Below the pieces are notes generated by a model that saw only the letters and a program-made list of their open reading frames with translations, was not told the origin of the DNA and did no database searches. 64,000 nt of DNA, taken from the NCBI RefSeq assembly GCF_018691265.1, contig NW_024881322.1, positions 1,798,001 to 1,862,000 on the forward strand. The letters are read 5' to 3'. Made by a program: the position numbers and the translations under genes. This document shows positions 1 through 10,989 of the stretch, piece after piece. The stretch's first letter is position 1, and each line of letters opens with the position of its first letter. The DNA comes from Tyto alba (lineage: Eukaryota > Chordata > Aves > Strigiformes > Tytonidae).

Positions 1-3000
1 TAATTGCAGGGAACATTTTCCTTGTATAGACGAGTTCCAAGAGACTGTAACAGACAGATGACATAAGCAGCACTGAATAACGAGGGGCAGACACTAGTAA
101 GCAGTAGTCACTGTCCCATTAAGGCCCTGTCGAGGAACAGTTGTGTGTATTAAGTACTCCTGGACTTACATCAATGCCCCAGGAGATATCCCAATTAAGC
201 AAGTTTTCTGGGTAAGTATGTCAGTTAAATGAAGCCTATGGTACTGACTTGTATTGAAGTGCTACACAGAAAAAGCTCACACATTTCACCAGAACTTCAC
301 ACGGCTGCAGAACTTGTGCAAGTTTCGTACTTATAAAGATTTGACTAAACACAAATTACATACCCCAGATGTCACATCCAAACTCTCTCCTGGGATGAGA
401 GTTAGACCTCACGTTTAAGGAAGACCAATTTTGCACTTTTTTTTTATTTTTATTTTTATTTTAATTAAACCATCCCTTTATATCCTTGGATGGTCCCACA
501 GGATAGAGTTCACAAAACAGGCATTTCCACATTAATGAGGGAAGTAAATCTATCTCTTCTCTCTAAATAGGTCGATGATCTTACTAACGTCTAGACTGTA
601 TATAAAAGCATGCAGAACATGTATTTACAAAGTGTCTAGCTTTCTTATCGATGCTACTAAAATTGTTGACACGGCTCTTAACACTTCACATCTCTAACAC
701 AGTAACTTCCTTTTTTCTGGTGGTGAATATTGCTCTGCTTATATTCATTCAAACTGCTATAAGAAAATAATTTTATTGTGTCACTGAGTCAGCCACTGTA
801 CCACCTCCTGGGATCACTGCACTGACTCCCAAGTCAGACACAAGGTATTTATCTTAATTTAAAGCCCTTTGTGGACAGTTTCTGTCTTACTTATGCCATT
901 TCTGCTCCACATGTCAGTCTCATTTACTTACCTGTCAAGATAACACTTTCTCTGATACTTTCTCTTTTCCAATACTTTCTAATAGCCCGAAATAACACGA
1001 AACTATTATTAGACCCACATCTGCATATGCCCTCACTCAAAAACTATTTCTGTGCTATTTTTCAAGAACAAAGTTGTTCTATCGATTTTTTTTCCTCTGT
1101 ATTTGTTTTCATTTCCCCAAGATGTTTCTTACTGCCTTGTAGTTCTTAGCATTCTTCATTCTTGTCTGCTAGACATAAAAATAAGACTTACAGAAAAATC
1201 CTGGTTTTGCTTTCCAGGCCTGTTACTGGAAGAAGAAGCAAGAGAGGACAACTTCCCCGAGTTACAAAGGTGTTGGACTTTTTGTATTTATTGTATTCAC
1301 CAAAGAACAGAAATACTACTTCAAAGCAAAGTTCTGTTTAGCTTAGTATCCCATTCCTGAAAACTGTAACATTAACACAATACACAGAGCTGACATGTGA
1401 GTTCAACGATCTTCGTCTTAAATAAATCTTCACAGTTATGATTCAGCAGAGCATGTATAAAGACTAGTAGCCATGAGTTTAAGAGCAGGAAAAATTACTA
1501 ATGTCAATTATTTATTTATTTATTTTAAATTCAACTTACTGTTGTAAGTGTACACTTTCCTTTTTGGTTTTCTTGCTGAAAGCTCCTTTTTGTACCATGT
1601 ATTTTCTTGTATTTTCTCATTGGATATACATAATAACTCTTCACAGATTTGCTGATTTTTTGTTTTTAACACTCTCTTACATTCATTGCAGAAGTGGCAT
1701 AATCCAAAACCCCTTAATAAAACAAATACACATAAATTGACATGTTGCATTTTCACAGCCCTGTTCAATTAAAATTTTCAAATCAGTGTATAAACATTAA
1801 CTGAAGCAGTATAACTTAAAGTTACAGAAAGCAACTGTAATATCCACATTTTACTCTAAGGAATGAGATCAAACTTGTGGATAAAAAAAAAAAAAAAACA
1901 AACCCAACCCCAGCATAAAGACACTTAATGCTCTAGATCAGTAAGGCCAAAAGCATTCGTGTGGAAGATCTTGCCTACATCACGCTCTACTAATTTCTGT
2001 GAACGTATCAGCATGAAGAACTTGGCTCTTAGCATGGTCTCAAGTTGAAACAATCCATTTTCAAATAAATGAACTGAATTTTCATATGGGGTAAACAATG
2101 TAAATCTGGGGAAAAACTGTGGACTTGAAACTTTAATGAAAATTTATTTTAAGAACAAATGACATGGTAATTGTGATCAAAATGTCTCTTACCGATTTTT
2201 TTCTAGACTCCTTATCTATTTGATTTTTGGGGAAGGCTCCAGGACATCCCACTTCCCTGAGAACGTAATGTTTAAAGCTCACATTTTCACTGAACAGGAA
2301 GTAACAGTGCAGGATAACTGAACAAATGCTATATTTAGAATAATTTTTGCAGTCTTGTGTAAGAGGCTTCTGCATAATATGACTAATTTTCCATATCACC
2401 TCTCAGCGTGAAATCTGTTGAAGACAGGAAAAGAGGGTAGTCTCTTTGAAAATTCTGGATTGTATTTGTCAAAATAAGTCCTGACTTTCAGCTATGTCTC
2501 ATTTTTAACTTCTCTTAATTTCTGGGCAATTGGGTTTTTAAATGTATGGTAATTTCTTACAGTTTTTTTATTCTATGTTTTGTTTCTGGAAGCTGTCAGC
2601 TTTGCCTCATGCCACCAATAACTAAAGAAAGACTGGTCAGTTAAATGTCCTACAAACTCATAAATAAAAAATACCACCTGAATGACTCCTTTGCCACTAA
2701 AGTATACTTCGCATGTGTCTTAATGCTTACACAAGCAGACCAAAAGGACACACAGATAAACCAGTCATTTTTAACAGTATTAATCTTTCAGTGACACTAT
2801 ACAAGAAAGCATTTTGTATTCTATTGACCTTCTAATTCGTATAAACGCTTTTCATGAGCAATCACACCGTTATTCAAATTTTGCCTTAAAACCTGCATAA
2901 TTTTAATAACCACGCAGCTACTAGCCCATATTCATTCCTCTATAGCACACTACACGCATCTGTACGAGCTTCTGATTGCCAGCATTTATTATGCAATGTT

Positions 3001-3229
3001 TTACATGGCAAGGTCCCGCTCTTATGTATGAAATGCTTGAAAAAAAAAATGCCAGGCTGTTGGCACAATATCCAATGGAGATACTGGAAACTTGATGGTG
3101 AACTGCACAAATAGAAGTATAAAAAAAAAAAATGTAAACTGTAAGTAACCAAGGTATGGAGAAACCCAACTGCTGGCATTTCGCTAGGCTGACCACCATG
3201 CCAACAGGAGCTTCCACAGTAATATTTTG
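1..3229. other. AT-rich upstream intergenic sequence
   Basis: No gene is supported here. The open frames on both strands are short, rich in Leu, Phe, Ser and Cys, and show no recognisable domain or splice-flanked exon. A 16-base A run at 1883-1898 runs into an ACAAACCCAACCCC-like tract. The composition changes sharply to CpG-rich near 3230, which marks the start of the CMC1 promoter region. Confidence 0.6.
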
Positions 3230-3521
3230 CCCGAGTTTCTGGCGGGGCACTAAATTTCCTGATTCTTCTCCATCACCTGAACATCTGTCGCAGGTCCGTG
3301 GTCCCAGAGGCAGAGTCGGGAGGCAGCGTCTCCCGCCCACGGACGGGGAAACCCTTTTGAAAGAGCACATCGACCGACTCATCGATAAAAGCGGCCGCCC
3401 TTGCGATTCCCCCACCTCAAGCCCTCGCCGTGGAAGCCGCGGGCACCCCAAGGGCGCCGCCGGGCCCGCAGCCCTCTCAGGGGCTGCACCCAGACCCGCG
3501 GGGGACCCCCACGGAGAGAGA

Positions 3522-3542
3522 CCCCCCCCCCCCCCCCCCCCC
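3522..3542 (+). repeat. Poly-C run (21 C)
   Basis: An uninterrupted 21-base C run lies 215 bases upstream of the CMC1 start codon. It is complementary to the 23-base G run at 3648-3670, about 105 bases away, and could form an i-motif, a G-quadruplex on the other strand, or a hairpin stem. The exact length may be unreliable because sequencing and polishing often miscount such runs. Confidence 0.85.
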
Positions 3543-3602
3543 AAGGACCCGGCGCCCGCCCGCGCCCCCTCAGCCTGCCTCGCGCTCCCTCGCCGCCGCC
3601 CG

Positions 3603-3612
3603 GCGCACGCGC
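3603..3612 (+). promoter_or_regulatory. NRF-1 binding site (GCGCACGCGC)
   Basis: The ten bases match the core of the NRF-1 consensus YGCGCAYGCGCR exactly. The site lies about 145 bases upstream of the CMC1 ATG. NRF-1 drives many nuclear genes for respiratory-chain assembly, so the position fits a cytochrome oxidase assembly gene. Occupancy is inferred. Confidence 0.6.
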
Positions 3613-3647
3613 CCCTGGCTCCCGCTCCCTGCCCGGGGCGGGACTGA

Positions 3648-3670
3648 GGGGGGGGGGGGGGGGGGGGGGG
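3648..3670 (+). repeat. Poly-G run (23 G)
   Basis: A 23-base G run sits 87 bases upstream of the CMC1 start codon, between the two NRF-1-like motifs. It could form a G-quadruplex and is complementary to the C run at 3522-3542. It may lie in the promoter or 5' UTR. Confidence 0.85.
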
Positions 3671-3685
3671 AAACCGCGCCGCTCC

Positions 3686-3695
3686 GCGCCTGCGC
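3686..3695 (+). promoter_or_regulatory. NRF-1-like site (GCGCCTGCGC)
   Basis: This differs from the NRF-1 core by one base (C for the central A). It lies 60-70 bases upstream of the CMC1 ATG and may act with the better match at 3603-3612. Confidence 0.4.
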
Positions 3696-3756
3696 AACAG
3701 GGGGCAGGGGAGGGCTGCGCGCTCTGCGCAGCTGCCGCTGCAGCGTGGAGCCGCCG

Positions 3757-3781
3757 ATGGAGCCTCCCCCCGGCGCCGCAG
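3757..3781 (+). CDS. CMC1: CMC1 coding exon 1 (start codon to donor)
   Basis: This exon encodes the first eight residues (MEPPPGAA) and the first base of codon 9. It ends at the donor G|GTAGGG. The ATG context is GCCGCCGATGG, with G at +4 but not a purine at -3, so the context is moderate. The start was chosen because this exon leaves one base over, exactly what exon 2 needs to read into the conserved LRHVEKD segment. The same position in the CpG island also fits. The N-terminus is known to vary in CMC1 proteins and differs from the human MALDPADQH-type start. No mitochondrial presequence is expected, because import uses the MIA40/CHCHD4 disulfide relay. Confidence 0.78.
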
Positions 3782-4000
3782 GTAGGGGCGGCCGCGGTTC
3801 GCGCGTGTGTGTGTGTGTGAGGGAGGGAGCAGGGGGGGGGGGGGCGGCGGCGGCGGCGGGGGAGCGCCCCCTCTTCCCTTCCACCCGCCGCCCGCCTCGC
3901 CGGGGCTTCCTGTGGGGAAGTCCCCGTCGCTTTTCCCTCACGTACGCCCGGCTGGGCTGCACCGCCGGGCCGCTGCTGGGAAGGGCCACCCTGAGGTGGT

Positions 4001-4025
4001 GGGGGGGGGGGGGGGGGGGGGGGGG
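4001..4025 (+). repeat. Poly-G run (25 G)
   Basis: A 25-base uninterrupted G run lies early in CMC1 intron 1, on the RNA-like strand. A shorter run of 13 G lies at 3832-3844, just after a GTGTGTGT tract. Both could form RNA or DNA G-quadruplexes near the first donor site. Confidence 0.85.
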
Positions 4026-7000
4026 CTGCCCCGCCGCCCTCAGCGGGCTCCTGGCGCCTTCCTGCCGGGCAGCGCTCGGCCCCGCCGCGCCCTCCCGGGC
4101 ATCGCGTCGAGGTGCCCGCGGGGCCTTTCGCCGCGCCCGCCGGGCCTGCTGGAGCGAAACACCGGGGTTACGTGATCCTCGGCTTTCGGTTCGGCCAAGG
4201 CCGCGTCTGAACAGTTACAGCCCCGAAGCGAGTTGGAGCACGTGCGGCCCCGCAACGTTCGCTCGCCCGCCCTCATCCTGAGGCAGGTGCCCGCGGCCGG
4301 GCGCGTTGCTGTTACGAGGGGAATCCCCCGGCGGAATGAGCCCGGGCAGGCGTGGGCATGCTGCCGCCAGCTCGGGGTGTTGAGGCACCGGTGGCTGGTG
4401 GTAAATCAGCGGTCGTGACTCTGCACCTGGGTCCATGCGGCCTGTGGCCGCTTCTCCAAAAGCCGAAGGATGCCGGCCAGGCTCTTAGTTTCCGATGGAA
4501 ATCTGCCTTGGGCCTGGATCTCCAGGCCCCGCAAACAAGGCCTCAGTAGTAGAGTAATCAAGTTCTGGTTCTCTTGACCGTATCATCTAAGCATTATTCT
4601 GGTATTAACTTAAGAAAGTGTTATAAAACTTACTGCTGCATTTCAAGTGGTGGTTCTTCATCTACCGTGTAATTTTGCTTCCCAGTTGTCCTTTGGAAAT
4701 AGTCTTGTTATCGCAGCAGCTTAATTCAAACTGTTGTGCGTTCAGTGTAGAGCTAAAAGGATGGCTCCAAACACTGAAGTTCATCAGCGTTCTGCTTCCC
4801 TATTTATGTCAATAATGACATTATATGTCCCTCCTAATCCATGTTGTAGTTGTATGTTAGCAGTGGTCAGACGACTAAGGATGTACTTTGGGTACATGCT
4901 GTGTGACACCAATACTGAGAGGCTGATCTGCTGAGCACTGGCATTGCTTACTGACACCTCTCTAAATCTGCTATCTTGTTATCCAGTATCTTTTGCTTAC
5001 CTCGCCCCCGCTTCAGTCCCTGGCTGTTCTGGCTCTTTTGAAAACCTCAGAATGTGAACTAAAAGCGGAGATGTCTGAGTGAGGTTGTAGAGGAACTGGA
5101 ACAATAGCTGCAAGAGGTGTGAGCTGCCCTGTTCATATCAGTAAGGTGTTAACTCAGATACCCCAGTGTGGTAGTTTTTAACGTCATCGTTGTTAACTGC
5201 CTCTTGGCTCGTATATGAGAAAAAAGAGGGAGAATCACTGTTTAGTAAATTGTTACCATGACTGATGCTTCATTTTATGGCCACAAAAGACACAAATACT
5301 CTCATGGCTTTGCCAGCCGATAGGGAGAGAATATCAGGGAGTCCCCTGAAGCTCAGAATGTACAACCTGTGAATTCTACTGTGATTTGTATGGGAGGAGT
5401 TTTTTGATAGCCACACTTTGGGAAAGAATTGTGTCTGCGTCACTAGGTGACTGCATCCAGTAAATAAATTGGTAGATAAATACATCGTCAAAATCTTATG
5501 TTACACTGTTTTATTTTATATTTCTTCATTATGAATGTGCTGCAGCCCAGCACTGAAGCTGATTTTTGTGTACAGCACTTCCAAAACTCTGTAGGGTGCT
5601 ATTTTCAGTTGTAGAGGTCATGAGTTATTAGAAAGCTCATTTTTGTTTTAATGTACACTTGGTTGTAGCTGTGATTTTCAGATGGTGATGTCTGGATCCC
5701 TAGTTGAAGATTCACAAATGTGAAAAAAGAGAAAAGCAGGGTTATTCACAGTAGCTTAGCTACACAATGCATTTTTTTTTACCTATCTTGGACATTTTTT
5801 GGGGTCTTAAAACCAGAGGCATTGAAGACTGATATAGTAATTTTCCTAAGGTACTTAAAATGTCTGTTTCTTACTGTCGTGTGGAAATCTAGGTTGTTAA
5901 ATACAGCAGCAGCATATCAGTGTAAGGAGAGAACTGGGCTTGCAAAATGGTTGTGACTTGTTTCGAAGTGGCATGGGCAGTAAGAGCTAGGGGAATATAC
6001 TGAAAGGAATGAAATTATAGCTTCAGAAGACAGAAAGGGAAAAATAATGGGAGATAAAGCAATGTTGAATTTAGAGGGGAAAATATATAAGTAAAGGAAG
6101 AACAGTTTCAGATTTTAATTAAGCATCTTTTAGATAATTTTTGTGATTAAGAACGTAAGTTGCCACTGTCAAGAAGGGAGTTGAATGAGAATGACCTTTT
6201 TGATATTCTTAGTGTCTTTGATCTGTATTTGAAACGTGAAGGGAAAAGATATTTGTGATTTCCTGAAGTTATTTGACACCACATTTTAAATAACTGTTCT
6301 GGGAAACGAACTGAAAAATAAAAGATGTATTTGGACGCTTTTTATAATACTGAACGGCTTGAAGGGATTCTTTAGAGTTTAAAATCCAGAATAACATCTG
6401 CAATCCTTGATTTAATGTAACCAAAAGTCTTTCAGCCTTCTCTTTGTGTCAGAACACCTCATGCTCTGCAACTTTTGAAAACGGTGGTGTGTTTTGATCA
6501 TATCCATGATGTTAGTTTCCAAGATCTTTATTCATTTGTATTAGATGTACTGATTGTTCACTAAATACATATGTACAGAAGTCAAAGGTAGGCATTGTTT
6601 TTTCTTGTCTCTTAGTCCCTATTCCCAGTTTTAAAAAAAAAAAAAAGGCAGGAAGAATGGTGTTTGGAACTGTTATTCAGAAGCCTTGCTTTTAATTTGT
6701 GTGTAGTGTTCATTACTTGGAATGGAAGGTGTAAATTTTATCTTGAAGGAAGTGATTAAAGAGCTAAATATTCAAGCTCTCAAGGAGTTTGAGCAGATTT
6801 TTTTTAAATTGAACTTTTATTTGTGATTTACTCTGCTTTTCTTTACGCCTTATCACACAATTCTGAAAATTAGTAGAGAAGAGTATGTAGTGCTGGAGCC
6901 ACCAATTGGTGTTATTTGTCGTGGTGGGAAACATTAGGTGTTTAGCACATCATCCTGTAATAATTGGAGGGTTTCATTGGTTGTTAGATTTTCCTGCATC

Positions 7001-10000
7001 CCTTCTTCATCCAGATGTTGGGTACTTTGCTCTTTCTATGTAGATTTTACCTGTTACTCATCTGTTTTTTTTTTTTTCCTGATACAATTTATTGCACAGT
7101 TCTTGAGGTCACTGCTTAGCTCTATTTTATGTGGTCTGTTTGGTTTATATCCCTCAGATAGATTGTGATTTTTGCAGGACCTTTCATTATGTCTTACTCC
7201 ATGTGGAAGTAAGCAGTACATTCTTGGACAACATCCACTGTTGGTTAGGTCATAGAAGAAAGAGAGATTGTATGCTCGTGACTAGTTTCAGACAAGAGGC
7301 ACTCTAAAGTTTAGGCTTCAGTTAAAAAATGTGGAAGCCTACGTGTAGGAATCCAATTGTATCTGTGCTGTTACTGTATTTTTTTCTGTCCCCCAAAAAC
7401 CACCCCAAGTCTGTATTTGGTTGCTGAAATATTGCTGCATGGTGTCCTTCTTTAAGTGACAGTGGGTTGTGTTGTGGATTTTACATCAGTTCCCAAGTGA
7501 AGCATTCAGAAGCCTTGCAATGGTGGATTTGAGGCTGGCTGTGCTAATTTAGTCCTTGGTCAGTTCATGGCCCTAGTTACTGACATTGTGTTTTGTGCAT
7601 TTTGCTGGAATCCTCATCTACAGTTGTCAGAAGGGGTTTGAGGTGGGGTGTTCCCCTTATAGATAGCTCACACCCTAAGTTTTCCCAGCTGGCAGGTCTG
7701 TCATACCTGAGCAGTAGCTCAGGCTAGGTGTTAAGGAACCTATATTATTTTCAGTAGTAAATATTAAGACCTGATCAGTAATTAATTTTGGGGCCCTGTA
7801 ACTGTGATCAAGAGTGTAAAAAAAAATCTCCTTGTGTCAAAAATCTTCGCAAGCAACTTCAGGCTTGGCTTTAGTTATTAATCACTAGATGTATGAGCAT
7901 TTGCAATCCACATGTAATTAACAAATAAGTGTGCTTTGTTTGGTCTGCTTTTCCTTTTCTTTCTAGATATTACAGACTTGCTAGAATGTAGCCATTGTTC
8001 ATTTTTAGCAAACAAGCTTGTCAGTATTCTTGTAATCCAGTGCTACCATATTGCAAGAACATGAGCCCCAGAGCAAAATGTAAGATAACAAATTCAGCCA
8101 GTGAAAAAGGTGAAAATTGACTTTGAGGTGATGATAGAATGGTGAGAAGTTAAAGCTTTGGAAATTTTCCCTGGTGTTGTCGTCCCTGTACTCCATCTTA
8201 ATTTAAAATGATGTCAGTATTAGATAGAAAGATCTCAAAATCTGTAACTTTTTAAATACAAAAAAATTTATTCATACACATTTAAAGAAGAAAAATTGGT
8301 TGCTGTGTAGAGAATCTGCCCGGATCAGCCGCTTTTGCTTTAAATCAGAGTTTCAGGATATCATGTGTGTCATTTCACTTGGATTATAATACTTCTGCCA
8401 CTTCGTGTTGTCCTTCTAAACCTTAGTAGAGAGCAAAGTACTTAAGACTCTAGTTCATATGTGAACACCTATGGGCAAATGAAATTGCCCAGCTTAGTAG
8501 CATTTCATGTATGCGTAAAGGTGTTTGGTCCTGGTCCCTCATCAGTCCGTTCACACTGGATGTTTTTGACTGATAAAATCCTTCTGAATGTTTTTGATGG
8601 GACCGAGGTTATAAAACAGTATGCTGCAACTGTTTGTCACTTTGTCCCCATGAACCTCTGGGCAGTAAGGGCACAGGAGCCCCTGCACAGGCTACAGGGT
8701 TGGGTACTTAAACTATTAATTACATTCATACATAAAATTACAATTGTGGGAAAAAAAACTCTTAAGCTTTAGAAACGTACATTATTTTTCCTCTCATGAC
8801 TTTAATGGGTCTGTCTGTAAATTAATTTGTTTCAATGTGTGACTCTGTGTTTTCAAATAGAGGTTTTAAGTAGTTGATAATAGATTCAATGACACAGACT
8901 TTTTTGATAACTGTTTTTATGATGCACATATGTGCAAATGAGTTTGCATGAATTAAAGTAAGATTGGTAACATTTAATACAAGTGGATAAACTGGGCAGA
9001 ATAAAGGATATGAAAATTTTGAATTGAATGCATTCTTTTCCTGGACGAGTAGTAAGCTATAATTATCTTTGCCTATTCAAAATCCTGCTACAAGTACAAT
9101 AAAATAAATCTAAAATGATTTTTGAAAAACATTAACCTCTAGAGACAGTAGTCTGATTGATGAAAGGAATGTTTGCCAATAAGCGTGCAATTAACGCTGC
9201 CGCTACTTCTGTTATTAATAAAAGTATACTTTTTCAGTGTAGTTTCATGATTATCTCACAAGCAAGTGTTTTAAAATAAAACTTTGGGATGAAATGGAGT
9301 ATTTACAGTACAGAAATAATTTTTACCAAGTGATATGAAAAATAACTGAATCACCAAAATTAATGCACTTACGCAACTTAGCTATAAACTTGTTACTTGC
9401 TCTCTCAAATAAGGGAATGATGGATAAACTCAAGTTTAGTAGGCTCACCACAAGCGATGGCAAGACCTCCCCTTCCAGGAAAAGACCTGTGTTATACTTC
9501 TTTAGAGTGGAGATTCTATTTAAATGTTGTATAAGTTAAAGAATGGGAATTCTGCACGTATCGTCTTATTTTTCTTCCCTTTCACTGTAATAACTATTAT
9601 TTCTGCTTCTGAAGTTTTCATGAATACTTTTTCAAGTTCTGTTTGTTAGCTTAAAAAAGAAAGGCATCTTAGAAATCTGCTCACTGACAACTGCTTATGT
9701 TTGATGGCAGCTGGCAGGAAAAAAAATAGTAAGGTGTATTTTAAAAAAAAAAAAATCCCTTTTATGGCTTCACTGTTCTGAACCAAAGCCCCAAAATAAT
9801 GAAAGTGATTATTTTAAAGTGTTTATATTTGGAAGAGTGTTGTATTTTTTTAACTTTGATTCTTGAACCTGGACTGAATTTCTACAGCTTTTTTGCTAGT
9901 AAATAACGTAACTGATGTCTAACAGTTGATATAACTGGGACTTCAAGGCAAACGTGAGGTATAACAGTTGCTAATGAAAATGTTAAAAACTTAATAAAAC

Positions 10001-10955
10001 TTTATCCGTTCTTCATATATACCGTGATTCTTTCTGAAATAGCTATAATGTTTGAAGTACTAATTTGAGCTATTTTTTTAAAATGTGCATAGATAGACTG
10101 AACAAAGAAAACCCAAATTACAGGTTGTATAATGAGAAATGCATGTTTCAAAAACTGATACTGGAATTGCTTGACTTGCTTCCTCTTGGATGCAGAAGGT
10201 ACAGGTACGAGGCTTCTGTAAATATCTGGGTAGACAAGTTTTCAGCTTTTTCTCAACTCTTCTGAGTAATCTGTGTCCCTGCTACCTGAAGTCATGAGAG
10301 GTGAAAGAAGAGCTGTAAACTACCAGCAGTATGTAGTGGCGTAAAGGGTGAATAAGTCAGTTACCCGCTGTGTTGAATGAAGAGGGGACGATACAACTTT
10401 TCACGGGCCACTCTTCTAGGAAAGCTTTTGTCTTGACATTCCCTTTTTGTAATAGTCTTCTAATTAATATGACAAGCCACTAGAGTTCCTTTCATTGTAA
10501 GGACTGTACAGCAGCTTTGTATTTCATTCTTCTCTTGTTCTCTTGAGGGTTTGCTGTCTACAGCACAGGTCTGCACCGTGGTCCTCTCTTTCTCAAGGCC
10601 TTCCTGGACCCTGTGGTCAGAGGCTAGAAAGCCAGGAGAGTATTTGTCATCTGTTTTCCGAGCTTCCATATGGAGTGAATTTGATGTGTATTCTGTGGTG
10701 TTCTGGTGGTTGTGATGCTGTCATTCTTACTGATGCATTTATTGACTGATTTTTTGGGGGGTTATTTTGACAAAAATATTTAAAACCTTTAAGTCGAATG
10801 GCTGTGGTCCTTGGCCTTCCATGGCAATAAATAGCATTTGCAGCTGAGGGTTTTGATTAACCACAGAAAACTATTACAATTGTAGTCTTGTGCCTAACAT
10901 ATTGTATCCAACCAGAGAAACATTTCAAGCATTGAGATTTGCCAAAACCCACAGA

Positions 10956-10963
<8 letters not shown>

Positions 10964-10988
<25 letters not shown>

Positions 10989-10989
10989 A
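10964..10989 (+). repeat. Poly-A run (26 A)
   Basis: A plain A homopolymer lies in CMC1 intron 1. No retrogene body or target-site duplication was recognised next to it, so it is listed as a simple repeat only. Confidence 0.8.

Larger units (their letters stand above)
3230..4530 (+). promoter_or_regulatory. CMC1: CpG-island promoter of CMC1
   Basis: This stretch is strongly GC- and CpG-rich between AT-rich flanks and surrounds the first coding exon at 3757. It contains NRF-1-like motifs, GC boxes and several homopolymeric C and G runs, and no TATA box is obvious near the start codon. A CpG-island, TATA-less promoter is usual for nuclear genes of mitochondrial proteins. The transcription start is inferred to lie a short distance upstream of 3757, but the sequence alone does not fix it. 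The long open frames here on both strands follow from high GC content and are not supported as genes. Confidence 0.8.

Noticed and set aside
2921..4281. Long Pro/Gly/Arg-rich open frames on both strands around the CMC1 promoter
   Set aside because: They follow from the GC-rich, homopolymer-rich CpG island, overlap each other on both strands and have no domains. The real coding content is only the 25-base CMC1 exon 1.
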